64,000 nt of DNA from Brachynemurus nebulosus (GCA_035578155.1 JAPWDM010000045.1:425001-489000), one strand, 5' to 3'. Counted from the first letter of the stretch, positions 21,165-35,427 are shown. Notes: generated by a model not told the origin, from the letters alone. Numbers and translations: made by a program.

Positions 21165-24100
21165 ATATAACTGACATGCGATTGATTTAATGTCAGATTG
21201 TTTGATTTATGAAGTAGAGAGCTTGAATTTTTTTTTAAATAATCCAAACCTTTATCATACTTTTTATTTTAACAGAATTTAAACAATATTCCATTTGATA
21301 TCTTTTTTCTATATAAAGCTTGGAATAATGTGAATCTTCACTTGTGGTGCGAACGATTAATTTAAAGGGCAAATCATCTCTAGAATAGAAGTACAACTTG
21401 CAAAAGTTTCATAGGGATCGTTTTCAAATTGGACCATCAGTATTCAAATAAATTAATTAACAAATAAAATTTTAATCATAAATTACATCCTCAGTGTTCT
21501 TTAAAACTGTTTTTACTAATTGGTTTATCCTATATACTTACTAGGATAATAAATAAATTTGAACGTAATGGAACTTTTAATTTTTCCAGAGCTCCCACCA
21601 CTATATTTTTTACAACGGATATTTGACAGTTTAGTTTGAAGTATTATAATATTTATGTTTTGTGTTTTTATTATAGTATCAAAAATTGTATGGCCCAGTA
21701 TTACGAAAAGCAAGTGACCACTTTACTGATGGTGTGTTTTTTACCGTTGCTATTAGTTTTACTCGACCATTTATGTATTGAACACACTTAACTGTTAAAT
21801 AGATTGTCGATATTTTAAAAACTGCATTTTCAACTCACACTTCGAAATTAATTATTCTACTCTAAGTTGCGTTTCTATCTATTTTATATGTATATAAATT
21901 TTTCCTTTTTATTAAAGTTCTGTAGTCAAAAGAACGAACCAAATAATTTTGTCAAGTTAATCTATCAATCTTATAGTAAACACGCATATACTGTTGATAA
22001 GAGATTTTAAATAGTGAGGTTTCTTGAGATCGAACCAGAGAGATTTTTTAGAAATAAAGTTGAGGCATCTTTTATCATCTTTCATTTTTAAGATTTTTTT
22101 TGCGAAATATTGAGTTGACGTGTCTCGGCCTCCATAATTTTCCAACCCTTTGGAGTCTCAAACTCTTGGAGGAGTCTTTTTAGCTAGACATGTCTGGTGC
22201 CTGGAACCTCAAAAAAATGAGCTATTTGCCAGTTTTTATACCATGATAGAAAGCGGAAAAAATCACATAAGATATATGTATTTTTGAACCAGTATCCCAT
22301 ATAAGCGAGATTTCGAGGAACAGTAATTTTTGTAATCAGAAATTCGCGATGTTATGATACTGCGACAGAGGTACCCTGAAGTAGTTACGATTTTCATTAA
22401 AAAACTGACTAATTTTCCTAGTGAAAGATTTGTCATTTATTAGTTAATCATATTAAAATGGATATTTTTAAATATGTAGGTAAGGAGTACTCATCATCGT
22501 ATTTAAAATTAAATGCTAAATATGTTGAATGAGTAAATATATTATTATGTTGATTACTTTCGTGATTCCATTTTCAATGTTGTCCCGACCATAACTTCAA
22601 GCACCCTTTATTTGTAAGAGTTGTTGAACTAAGTACACAAATGTGCACGATAATAAAATTAAATCTGAATTTGAATTGAGACACAATGCTTTGTTGAATG
22701 TTTTATTTTTACGGTAACCTACTATGACTATTTTCGGTGTCATTTGAATTGTATAAATACATACTTGGAACATCCTAACCATTTTCAAATTATAGTCTAC
22801 AACAAAGCAAGGTGTATTTTGCATTATATTACATTTGTATCGCAAAGATAACAAAACAAACCGTTAGTAATGTGCAAAAAAATTCAGTGTTTCAATGTCA
22901 ATTTTACAAATTGGATGAAAATTGTGTAATTACGCCTTTTTTATGAATGGTTTGCCATAGAAAGATGCCGGTTACCATATTTTAAAATTTTTATATGTAA
23001 ACAACACTTCATTTGGCTGATGCCCATATTAACGTCGTCTTCTTTGAATGGGAAACCACAATAAACCACTATAAAAAGCTATATGATCCGGTTATTACTC
23101 TTACTTTTATTATAATACCTTTTTATAAGGGTAGATAAACTTTTAATCAATTGTTTTCCTTTTCAATTACTATTTTGAACATATTTGACAACAGAACACC
23201 TAGCTTTAATTGCTAAAATATGTTTGAAGATGTATAATTTATGGAATGCGAAATTAATTTTCAATTTTATTGAAATTTCATATGAAAGACTCCATTGATG
23301 AAAAAAATCACCCCTATTATATTTGCTCAAGCGACGTTTTATTTATGAAAATTTTTCAATTTATATTCAAAGTTGCAATTATATTTAAAAATTATGTTGG
23401 AATGTGTTTTCATAAACTGGAGACCTTGATTGACTTACTTTGGAAAGTTAATTGTTTTCAATATATCGGAAATGGATACCATTTTCGGAACAATATTATT
23501 ATAACGAATTTCATATGAAGACGTGACAAACGCACGTGCTTAATAAAAGTTTTCTATCGCACACGTAGCACTTGTCAGCTTATATTAATAAAAATATTTA
23601 TTTTTATTTATTTCGATGCAACCCCAATACAAAATTTAGTTCTGATTGATTACTAATAATATTAATAATAAATAAATAATATTCAACAAAGGGAATTTTA
23701 TTTATTAATTCCTTTGAGAATTTGAGACTAACTTTGAGAATTTTACGTATATTGCCATTAGGGTAACAAAGAAAAATTTCAGAATCACTATTTTGTCATG
23801 TCTGTCCTTTAGCACACTTGTAGAATTTCTCAATCTTTAGACCTATGAATATTAAGTACCTACATGCAATAGTATATATTTTAATTAGTCCGTAGCAAAA
23901 AGTTTTTTTCTAAGTTCTTGAAAAACCTTTCCCGTATTGTGGATGTCTTAAAGATTTGTTTTGTTAGCCAATGACCAATAAAAACTTTCCTACCAATTTT
24001 TTTCGCTGTAAAAATCTGTCCTAATTTTTTTTTTACCATAATTTAACTCATGTGTATTTAGTCACATAAGAATATTGTAAATTTTTAAGTTTTGCCTTCA

Positions 24101-24963
24101 AACAAAGTCAGGATAGACTTTTACAGCGAAAAAAATGGTAGGAAACTTTTGACTGACCCTTTTATTGCAGGCAAACACTATATAACTGAAATTACAATAT
24201 TCTTATGCGACTTAATATCAGATGGTGAGAAATGGCCGGCTCAGGGAATAAATCACACATTTTTAAAATTTTTTCTAAAAAAAAAAATAGGTGACGAGCA
24301 AAAAAATCTTTGACTTCTGGGCCCTCTATTAACAACAATGGGCCCCCTCTGCAAGTCCGGGTCGCGGGGTTATAACTCCGGCCGCTCCGCTCCTGCTCGT
24401 TGCAACTGTATAGGAGTTAAACTGAATAAAAATAAATTTCAGCAGGTAGATAAGTATAAGATATTCCCTCCAAATTGTGTAGGAAAAATAATCTGTTTAT
24501 ACTGTGGATCACAAAGCTGAAATAAGAATATTATAAATGGTCATCAACTTACCAGATTTATAGAGGGTTAGAAACTTCATTGACGTAATCATTATTGTTT
24601 TTATTTTCTCTTGTTTCTTAATTGTTAATATAATCGAATTTTAATACGCAAGAATTCGATATATAAGAAAATTTTGTAAGAAATTAAACAGTCAGGACCC
24701 CTGATTTTTATCTTCAACAATTTTTATAAAAGAGAAAATTAAATCTGTTTAAAAGAAATCACTTTTCTTGCATAAATTTCTATAACTGATACCGTCATAT
24801 TTTAATTTCAAACGTTATCGAGTACCTGTGAAACATTATCAATGTATGGTGGACTTTCGTCTGTATTCAAACATCACCAACATTCATATGTTCACTCAAT
24901 GTCCAGCTTTAGCTGATACTTGAACACTCGATGTACTTTGGTAAATGGCCAATTCATTATGAT
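21165..24963. other. Non-coding AT-rich stretch with one small inverted repeat
   Basis: No gene recognised. Short frames in it match nothing I know. A small inverted repeat pairs 23985-24030 (CCTACCAATTTTTTTCGCTG) with 24105-24150, and TCACATAAGAATATTGTAA (24062) with its complement near 24191. This suggests an old MITE of about 200 bp. A GC-rich patch at 24335-24400 is unassigned. Confidence 0.55.
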
Positions 24964-25114
24964 AATTAAAACTGACATAGTGTTTGAAAAATTATCAAAT
25001 TGGATCGGCTGGGACTCGAACCCGGATCTCTTGGTGGCTAGCAACTAAGAGATCCGAGTTCGAGTCCCAGCCGATCCAATTTGATAATTTTTCAAACACT
25101 ATGTCAGTTTTAAT
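24964..25114. repeat. Palindrome with a tRNA T-arm/B-box in each arm
   Basis: Near-perfect inverted arms (about 68 bp, 24964-25032 and 25046-25114) surround a ~13-bp centre. Each arm, read outward, contains a pol III B-box-like GGTTCGAGTCC or AGTTCGAGTCC followed by CAGCCGATCCA, like the T arm and 3' acceptor strand of a tRNA. A full cloverleaf is not present, so this looks like an inverted duplication of a tRNA or tRNA-derived SINE fragment. Confidence 0.7.
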
Positions 25115-27999
25115 TGATACCGTCATGTCATACCTACACCTTCATAAGTGAGAGGAATCAATCTTTGTGATACCAGAGAGATAAAAGTCGTCTTTCTTAT
25201 CTAGACCTTGTACAACCCATATGTGCACCGACGCCTATTTTACGTCAATTCCCTTTTAATAAGGACTCTTTAGAAAATACCTATGTAAATGAGAGAAGCA
25301 ATTTTTGCACTTTTATAAGTGAGAAATCTATCTCAACGAAAAAAATTTTAATCGCTTGAGCTTCTGCTTATCTAGGTTCGAATCTAGTATTTAACTGATT
25401 TGATACATTTTCAGTAAGTAAGTAGTAGCCACTTGTATTATTATCCGTCGGAAAAGTGGATTTCTGGTTTTGCTTTTTCATTAAAACTTTACAATTGAGA
25501 GTACAGTTTTTAAAGATAATTTTAATAGACTGCAATAATACATAATAACAGAAATAATAAAATAATGTTGATTTTTCTTTAACGTTGAAAACGTTTATTG
25601 GGACTTATTTCAAATTTCAGATGTAACCATATTGTTAGAGTATTTCTGTTAGGGCTAGAAACATGAAATTTGGTGTGATTGTAAGACTCAATGTAAAAGC
25701 TTTTTAAGAAAACTGACTAAAATATTCTCATTATTTGTGTCCATTTTTTGCAATTTTCACTATAGTATCTATTTAGTGTAAATAGATACTACAGTAACAT
25801 ACAATTATGTAAAATAAAAAACAAAGGCACATATATCCAATATATAATATTTTAAAGAGAGAAATGCTTATTTTAATTGTTTTCTTTAAATTTCAATTAA
25901 TTTTTTAATTTTTCAAAACGTTAACTGTCAGTTTTAAAATACGAACAACTTAACAATAATGCTGAATTCTTCACCGATCATTGATTTATTGCAAATTTAG
26001 AAGTGTCATAATGTTTTAATTGTAAAATATAGGTATCAAATATTATAATAAAGAAACGTCATAATTTTTAATTGTAGTACAGGGAGGACTAGGAATTCTA
26101 ACTATACAGAGAATAAGATTTGAAATTGTTCAAATATGGAGTATTCAGACATTTTTTAACGTTAACTATCGGGTCCAAAGAGTAGCTTTTTTTATTCTTT
26201 TGTAATAACACTCATCTTTTAGTTACCAAGATATTATGTAAACTTCCACTTTTTATTTTACAGAGTATTATGCAAATGGTATTACAATACGTATAATTCT
26301 ACAGCTATTAAAATGTTTCACGGAGACAAAAATTGATTACATAATAGCTACTGTTTTATATATGTATACATTTTCTTTAGTTTAATGACCATCAAAAACA
26401 GTAATTAACATGAACAAAAGAAGGAATCATTGAAAATAAGAGTCTTTATTAATTAATAATAATTTTTATATTTTAAAAACGAAAATAAACATATAAATAT
26501 CAAAAAAAGTATTCATGAAATATCCAATGATTCTAAATATTAGATAAAGCAAAAATACGTAAGTACAATAGTAAATTATGATAATAATAATTATAAAATT
26601 TGGATGGCTTGTATGTAAAATTTACTAAAAATATACATACTGTATATTAAAACAAAGAGAAATAATTCCAATTTTATTGTGACATGATATACATGTGATT
26701 TTACTGAAGAAGTACCTACAAGAATAATTTTTGTGAGTTGCTTAATAACATTATTAGTACATTTGGCAATATTAAATAAAATTTAATATTTGAAAATATG
26801 TGTACACCGAGTTCAAATGTAATCTTAAATTGATCTTACACTTTCATAGCCGATGAAATGAAATGAGCCCAACACAGATTTTTCAAAATTTTTGTGTGAC
26901 TAAAATATTTCAATAATTTTTATCAAGTACTTTGTTATTTAAAAACTATAAACTGAGGATCAAAAAATTTATACATGTTCATACATCCATATTTTAAAAT
27001 TAATTTTGGAAAGATGATACGCAGGAGTTATGTTCTAGGAAAAATACACATAAAATGGTTAGGTACCAGGCTCATAAAGAAGACTACCTAATAATGAAAA
27101 TTAAATTTAATCAACAAATTCATATACATCATAGTTCCAGTAATTGCAGACTAAACACAAAAAATTAATGTATGAAAATCACTATCTGAAAAGCATGCTC
27201 ATTACAAACTTCTGTTAAGAATAGTTTATTTATTTTCGTTAGTCTCTTTAACATATTCATAGACCGAAGCAAAGGTATTCTTATATAAATACCATAAATA
27301 CGTTGATTGCGTACTTAATACTACTACACTTTCGATTTTTTAATTTAACAGTACATACGCATGCTTATGCACTAAATAACAGCCGATCTGTCAATTTTTG
27401 GGTATACGGCGATACGCAGATTACAAACATTACAAGAATGCGACGTATTTCTCGGATTAATTTTTCTCGAATTGCAGAAGCGTGCTTCACCATATATGTT
27501 AAGGCTCCTATACACGTTGGTCATCGTGAGCAATTGCAGTTTATACAAATACATATTTTATTTATAAATTATTGTCTAAAATTTACTAGCATTTTTTATG
27601 TCACAATAAAATTTCATAATTCAATTAAATAAATGTTTGGTTAATAGTAATGGTTTTGTATCCTAATTTCCATAATTAATAATTTTATTTTATGTAAAAA
27701 TTACACCGTAAGAAAAATAGAAACGTCAGAAGCAGCTGAATATCAGACTTCTCTAGAAAGAAGAATTAAAACTTTTGATACTGAAAACTTATTTAAATGA
27801 AATTTGTAAAACAGAATTATAATCAATACTGAAAGAAGAAAATAAAAATTCAGAATTTCAGATTTTTTTTTTAAAATTAAATACAAATTTCAATTTGTTT
27901 TTCTATAGAATAAACCTGTAATTTAGAATAAAAGATATTTGTGAGTAATAACGCCCACTTTGTCGATATCTACCGCAAATAAAGCTAGTATAACAAAGA
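25115..27999. other. Non-coding sequence, no recognised element
   Basis: AT-rich throughout. The longest open frame (27303-27632, plus, 109 residues) has no recognised domain, weak complexity and no supporting context, so I do not call it a gene. ACCGTCATGTCATA near 25119 repeats a motif near 24793. Confidence 0.55.
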
Positions 28000-28307
28000 T
28001 ACCCCTGTCGCAGCATCCTGCATAACATAGCGAATTTCCGTTTATAAAAGTTAGTTTTTCTTGGAAACTAGTTGACATAGCATAATAGTTTGAAGACCCT
28101 TTTTATGTGATTTTTTCTCCCCTTTCCAATAGTGTAACAAATTTTTACAAAAATTTTTGAATAAGAGGAAATTTTGGCAAAAAGTTAATTTTTTTCATGA
28201 AAATTGCTAAAAAAGACATGTTCCAGGCATCGTCTAACGGTTTTGGACTTCCAATATTTTCACCAAATTTCATAAACGTAAGACATTTCGTTCGAGAATT
28301 ATCGCGC

Positions 28308-28391
<84 letters not shown>

Positions 28392-28503
28392 TTTAGTGAC
28401 TATTTTTTTCGGTTTCTAGGGACCTCAAAACAAATTTCTGCCATAGTCCCGGGCTCAGTCGCGTCATGACAGTGGCTGTAATAGCTGAATTCCATTCGCT
28501 AAA
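28000..28503 (+). mobile_element. Microsatellite-carrying HINE-like element, copy 1
   Basis: The 5' end is ACCCCTGTCGCAGCATCC and, ~25 bp in, the subterminal repeat AGCGAATTTCC. A conserved block follows with TTTTGGCAAAAAG, TTCGTTCGAGAATTATCG, then (CA)n-(TA)n at 28310-28388. A distal block has GGGACCTCAAAACAAATTTC and TGCCATAGTCCCGGGC. The 3' end is CCATTCGCTAAAA, shortened relative to other copies. No coding sequence. Subterminal inverted repeats plus a tandem core resemble Helentron-associated DINE-1-type elements, which is inference. Confidence 0.7.
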
Positions 28504-29711
28504 ACTGTCAACAGTTATGTACTTATTTGAAGAATATGTATATTAGAGGTACAAATACATTCACACACATAGATATACGTATATATACATTTTGTACTAT
28601 ATAAGGCGTTAAATTGGTTCCATACCAATATACCTATCAATCTATCATCAATGACACAAATATGAAATACTGCATTTAAACAAAATATCTAGTAGTGTTT
28701 CTTAGCCTATGGGGTAGACGTACCTAAACTGGATCTATATTTTTTCTTTAAATAATAATAAATTTATAAACTTTATATTAAGTTTCTTAGGATAATACAA
28801 TTACGTATATGTTTTTTAAACCGAAGTTCCCTATTTTTATGGACTAGTTTCCAAAGGATATTAGTCCATAAAAATTGAGAACTTCGGTTTAAAAGAACTT
28901 ATAAATAAGAAATTTATTTTCTATAAATGTGTACATGTCTGAAAGCAGATGATTTTATTAAAAGGATCCTCAATTTGATACATTATAAGCACTAACTGGT
29001 TTATTTCGGCTTTTTCAGATTATTATGAATAATTTTGTAGATTTATATTATTAACATTAAATACGTCTAGAAAGTATTTTCGTCTCCAGATCAATATTTT
29101 ATTTGAGGATTGTTCACTTTTTACGGCAAAAATTAAACCAATTCTTTCAAAGAAATTAAATTATTTTTTATTGATTGCCATCAATTAGTAGTACCTACTC
29201 ATGTTAGTATTCATCTTATGCAACTAATAAACGTTAACTTTTTTAGCGTAGGTCAATCTTAAGGTCAAAAATATCCAAAACTAGCAACGTGACACATGTG
29301 ACCGATTTAGGGAAAAAGTAAACAGGTTTATTAATCAGTCTTATAATTTAATTACTTATTTTAAGATTTCACTTGAATTGAACTACCTGGAAACGATTCT
29401 GCAATGAAATTGATAAGTAATCCGTAGATCCTCTATTAATTGAAATATATAGTTGTTTATATAATTGATTTTGTATTTTAAAAGTACCAAAAGGCTTTAC
29501 TGACCAACTTTTGGTACATTCATCCTATAAAGATTTTGTTTCATCAATACATTTAGATGCAGAGGACATCTTTTAACCAATATGAGTAGGTATGTATATC
29601 CACATACGTATATCTCACTATTGCAGTTATATGCATACATACATACACATTATATGATTATACACATACAAGATAGTTGTAAACACACTAAAATTATAGA
29701 AAATAAATTGA
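28504..29711. other. Non-coding sequence with one hairpin
   Basis: A hairpin pairs 28815-28848 (TTTTAAACCGAAGTTCCCTA...) with 28862-28894 around about 13 bp. The rest is AT-rich with no recognised element. Catac/tatac microsatellite-like sequence lies at 29590-29670. Confidence 0.55.
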
Positions 29712-30015
29712 CTTTTTTTTTCTTATTTTCTTAAAAACTAGCAAACGTAGAATAAAAGTTTAAAAACCTTTTTTATGTGATTTTTTCCCGTCTTCGCAAT
29801 GATGTAAAAAAATGTGGCAAAAACTTTTAAATTATAGCAAATTTTGGCCAAAAACTCATTTTCACGAAAAATGCTCAAAAAACCATGTTCCTGAGCTCCG
29901 ACGTTTTTGGCTGAAGAACTCATCCAAGATTTTTGGACTTCCAACGTTGTCACCAAATTTCGTAAAACTAGCAGTTTTTCCTGAAGAGCTATCGTGCTGA
30001 TACATAAATACATAA

Positions 30016-30105
<90 letters not shown>

Positions 30106-30236
30106 TTTAGTGAATGTTATTTTTGGGCTCTAGGGACCTCAAAACAAATTTCTGCCATATTTTCGGGCTGAACTTCGACTATGGCTTACACCATAATAGC
30201 TGAATTTCCAGAATTCTTTCTGGAAATTCGCTAAAA
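29712..30236 (+). mobile_element. HINE-like element, copy 2 (5'-truncated)
   Basis: It lacks the CCCCTGTCGCAGC end and starts in the TTTTCTTAAAAACTAGC region. It has the shared block, (TA)n at about 30018-30102, the GGGACCTCAAAACAAATTTC block, and a 3' hairpin GAATTTCCAGAA/TTCTGGAAATTC followed directly by GCTAA. Confidence 0.7.
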
Positions 30237-31084
30237 CAAAAAAATACTTACATTAGTTTAATGTTATACTTTATACACATTTAGAATGAATCAACAAAAT
30301 AGGGCGTTATTATTTGCAAGTACTTTCCATACAGAATGTATATAATTTTTGAATTTATTTTTACCATAACTTTTTACAAAATATAAAAACATCCCTAATA
30401 CATTTAAAAAAAAAAACGACTAGAAATTTATGTTTCATAGAAAATTTAATTTTTTGATTTCAGCTATCGAATCTTTGATAATATATCAAAGACTAAGAAT
30501 AAGATGTTTTAAAAAACTTACAAAAAATACTAATAAGTTACGAATATTAAACTATAATTTAACATTAATCATTCCTATACATATAAATATATAAATTTTG
30601 GCTAAGACGATTACAATATACATTCTAAAAAAAATTGGATTTAAAAAAAAAAAGATAATATTTCTAAAGGCACGATAATATATATTAATATGTATTCTTA
30701 TTAAACAAATTAATACCCCCTTGCTAATTTTATAGGATGTTGGAATTATAAAAATTATGAATTTACCTAGTAGTATATATCCGTCAGACTGAGATAAGAA
30801 GTTACAAAAATTCAAACCACCGTAAAAGATTTAATTGCAAACCGCTACTTTTCTTAATAATTCCGAAAATACAATTCTTTGAATTTCACAGAATCCTTAA
30901 AATCTAAACTCAAATTCCCTTGTGAAATCAAATTGTTGTGCAAGTTCAATTCATAGGTTACAACCTTCTTCAGACTTGACTCTGTTAGGTTTTTGTTTAT
31001 AGGAATGATTTAAAACAGAGTTTCTCAAACAAAATCAAAAACATACTCATACGGAAAACAAACTAAAATTTTTTGTCACATATA
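30237..31084. other. AT-rich non-coding sequence
   Basis: No supported gene or element. Confidence 0.6.
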
Positions 31085-33000
31085 AATTTGTCATAATTTG
31101 CTTCAGTAAAATTCAATCAAAACCGTATTTCCCAAAGGCTTAGGTTTAATTGAGCAGCAAAATAAATGCAAATTGACCAACAAAAAAGGCTAATTGAGCA
31201 GCAATATCTGAGCAGCAGAATAAATAAATACGGTCAGCTTTAAATGTATATATGGTCAGCTAGTAAACTATTTGAGCGTTAAATAATGATGGTCTGCTAA
31301 AAAAATTAACGAGCAGCAATATGTGAGCAGTATTTAATATTTTTTTGGTCTGCTTGTCTTCAAAGTCGTTTGAACATATACATGACAATCATATATTATT
31401 AGTTAAAGTTTCTGACTTGTCGGTTTGTACGATTAAAGTAATCTCTGGAACTACCCAACCGATTTCAAAAATTTGTTCACTAGTAGATAAGTTGTATTTT
31501 CGGTTCTCACATAGGCTACATTTAAAAGGTTAAAATTACACCGTGGGACCCTAGCTCAAAATAAACGGTTGGACGGATCGTTACAAAATTTTGCTCAAGT
31601 AATATTGAGATCCTCGAAAAAATAAACGTTATATCAAAATTGATCTTTAAGGTCTTAGGGTCCCAAAAAGGACTTAAATAAGGGATTGGAAAGATTTTGA
31701 TTTTTTGTACAAACAGTACTGAGATTCTGAAAAATTTAACGTAAGGGTAAAATTACCCTGTAAGACCCTGGAGACCCAAAAAAGCTAAAAATAAACCGCT
31801 GGATGAATTTTGACCAAATTTTGTTCAAACAGTAGGTATTGATATCCTGAGAAAAATGTGCGTGAGGTAAAAATCATTCTCTAGGGTCCTGTGGACCTAC
31901 AAAACGTAAAATATAAATGGATGGACGAATATTGAACAAATTTTGTTAAAATAGTACTGAGAGCCTGTAAAAATGAACGTGAGGTTAAAATTGTCCCCTC
32001 GGATCCTGCGGACCCAAAAAATGCCAAATATAAACGGCTGGACGGATCTTGACCAAATTTTGCTATAATATTATTGAGTCTTGGAAATAAATTAACACGA
32101 GTTTAGAAACTTTCTCCTGAGCTCTGGGACCTCAAAAAGAGTCGGAAATTAAAGTGCTCTCAAAATTATCAATATGGGTATATACGAAAAAATCCCAGGA
32201 CATAAAAATTAGATTCCCTATTAAAATATGAATATAGCTATTTGGGAGTCGTTGGACGAGCGGAGCGAAGCACTGTAAAGAATTATTTTTGTAAAAAAAA
32301 AAAAACAAACAGAATATTTGATTTAAAAGTAAGATGAGGTTGAAATTGCCGCCTCAAATAATAATTCGTTTAGATATTAAATTAAGACGTTCAAATAATT
32401 TTACGCGAGTGAAATCGCGAGTCTCAGATAGTAAATTTATATTTTAAAACCTTAAATATAAAAGAATACAGTAAAATATGATTTCCTACAAAATCAACTA
32501 AAACAACATCTTACAATTAAAACAATATTGTTCAAAATACATACCTACATACATATAAATTCCATTAAAACCAACAATTTAAGTAACGGACATATTATCT
32601 ACGAATTTGAATTTTGTTATTTACTTATAGCACTAACCTCGCCTAAGAAAATTTAATAATTATAGAAAAAATGTATAATGCTCGCGTAATCTTTGCGTCG
32701 CCAATATATTTTTTGCTGCTGAATTATTTTTTTTTTGCTGCTCAATTATCCTTTTTGCTGCTCAATTATACTTTTTGCTGCTCAATTATACTTTTTGCTG
32801 CTCAATTATCTTTTTGGCTGTTCAACATTTATTTTTTAGCATGCCAAATCGTATTATTATGCTAATCACATTTTGCTGGCAAGATAATTTAACTGCTGCT
32901 AAAATATTTTTTTAGCTGATAAATTTTGCTGATCAATAAATTAAATTGCTGGTCAAACAATTTATTCCCTTTTCCAAACTGCTAAGATAATTTTGATACC
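31085..33000. mobile_element. Foldback-like structure with inverted arrays of a GAGCAGCAA motif
   Basis: The left region (31140-31345) holds repeated ATTGAGCAGCAA/GAGCAGCA motifs. The right region (32690-33000) holds the complement TTGCTGCTCAATTAT, including four direct units of 20 bp at about 32736-32815. Inverted arms made of short direct repeats are the architecture of foldback (FB) elements. The arms are diverged and the centre is occupied by Helitron-like sequence. Confidence 0.5.
31345..32433 (+). mobile_element. Helitron relic with ~115-bp internal repeats
   Basis: Four to five diverged units share GGACGGAT..TTGACCAAATTTTG and GACCC(A)AAAA (31520-32110). They are inverted relatives of the 120-bp units at 60.6-61.8 kb. 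The tail GACGAGCGGAGCGAAGCAC and TTTTACGCGAGTGAAATCGC, ending AGATAGT at 32433, resembles the CTAG tails at 5159 and 19142 with the terminal C lost. No coding sequence. Confidence 0.5.
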
Positions 33001-34202
33001 TCTAGAAGTGCACTTAATGAGTGACTCAACGTATTACACTTACCATTTTAGTGTGAACTATATATGTATAAATGAATTACTTTTTATATACATGACTTTT
33101 TCTTAAAGCGGACATTCTTTAAGGGGACGGTGATTATGTGTTTGTGTTCACATATACAGTCTTCGTGACAATGTTTTTAAAGTAAGATATTTTTATGTAA
33201 GCAAATTTTCAATATTTAACATATAATGGCGATTATTTTGGAAATTAACATAAGTATATGATAATAACAATAATACAAATTATTAATACACATATGAATG
33301 TATAATTTCCAAGCTTACAATTAGATGTAAATATTATGTAGCTAGAAAATATTCTTTAGAAAGTTATTTTAACAAAACTACTTTAACTTTTATATAAAAA
33401 TAAATTGTGTAGAGAAACACCCTATATATGAATTGTCTAAGCGGACGACGTTTGTGTATTGTCGTCCGGTTAAAGAGAAGTCGGTGTAATTCCTTGGTAC
33501 TCATTTGGTTTGAGTAAATCCAGGTGAAAATGAATATTCAAATAAACTGAAATGAACTACTTAACTAAAATTTAGTGGTAAAATTCCACTAGAAGTATTT
33601 AAGACAAGTTTAGGTAATCTAGAATGACTTAAACGTACATCTTTGCATACGGTTAATTAATCTGCGACGGTTTTTTAAATTCGTGTTAACCAAAGATTAT
33701 ATAATTATCTTAATCAGTTTGAGTTGAAAATTTTTTTACGTACATTATTAATAGTTTTAATTCACCTTTGGGATTCCACACTTTCTGACTATTGTTGCTA
33801 TTTTCCAAAACCTTTTTGTTTCCTCTTGACTCAGTCTGTACAATATGGATACTTAATTGAAAACACTTCATGTTTCTAATTTATCGATCTATTTAACATA
33901 TTTTATTACAAAAATATTAATTTTTCTAAACTCCCTTGGGAAAATATTACGTACAAAGAAAGATTTATTTCATAATATTCATTTTTCAAGATGGTTACCA
34001 ATACTTAAAATATTTAATAAATGTAAGTCTATTTTGCTTCATTTTTCTTATTTTTAGTGTGTCAATAAAGGTTTTCACCTCTAAATTCTCTATAACAGGT
34101 CCGATTTTGATGATTTTGTTTTATTGTTCCTTTTGTATTATAGTATTATTGAAAATCATAAACATTAAAAATGGCGCTTAAAAGGTTTTAGGTTCTAAAT
34201 TT
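33001..34202. other. Non-coding sequence
   Basis: No gene recognised. A short perfect hairpin CGGACGAC...GTCGTCCG lies at 33444-33470. Open frames near 33857-34181 are AT-rich and match nothing I know. Confidence 0.55.
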
Positions 34203-34829
<627 letters not shown>

Positions 34830-34861
34830 TAAATTCAGTTTATATAAATTATAGAACAATA

Positions 34862-34990
34862 AGGTTCAGTTAGGTTAGAAAAATTTTGTTGGGTTCGGTT
34901 ACGTTACAAAAAATTTCCTTAGGTTCGGTTAGGTTTGAGACCAAATTTTCTTAGGTTCGGTTAGGTTAGATCAAGTGCAGTTAGATTAGA
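34862..34990 (+). repeat. Degenerate TTAGGTTCGG repeats
   Basis: Five or six spaced copies of TTAGGTTCGGTTAGGTT-like sequence. TTAGG is the insect telomere repeat, but here the units are diverged and spaced by A/T tracts, so this is at most a telomere-like interstitial repeat. Confidence 0.5.
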
Positions 34991-35053
34991 AAAAATTTTC
35001 GTTCACATTACTCCACCCACCGCCGGAGGTTTCTAGAACCGCCCCGGTAGAGG

Positions 35054-35347
35054 ATTTTCTTATTTTCTTATTTTCTCAAAAACTAGCTAACCTAGAATAT
35101 TAGTTCAAAAACCTTTTTTATGTGATTTTTTTCCGTCTTTGCAACGGTGTATAAAAATGTGGCAAAAACTTTTAAATTATAGCAAATTTTGGCAAAAAAC
35201 TAATTTTTTGCAAGAACAAAAACCATGTTCCTGGCATCCGACGTGTCTGGCTGAAGAACTTATCCAAGATTTTTGGATTTCCAACGTTCTCACTAAATTT
35301 GGTAAACCTAGGACATTTCGTTCGAGAGTTATCGTGCTGATACATAA

Positions 35348-35427
<80 letters not shown>

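Noticed and set aside
21957..22145. 62-residue minus-strand frame (YGGRDTSTQYFAKKIL...)
   Set aside because: It looks somewhat protein-like in composition, but I recognise no family and it has no extension upstream or downstream.
24964..25114. Functional tRNA gene
   Set aside because: Only the T-arm/B-box and acceptor-like 3' part are seen, in both arms of a palindrome. No D arm, A box or cloverleaf could be built.
27303..27632. 109-residue open frame as a host gene
   Set aside because: No recognisable domain, no splice or promoter context and AT-rich composition; it fits chance.
34862..34990. True telomere end
   Set aside because: The repeats are short, degenerate, spaced and internal to the window.
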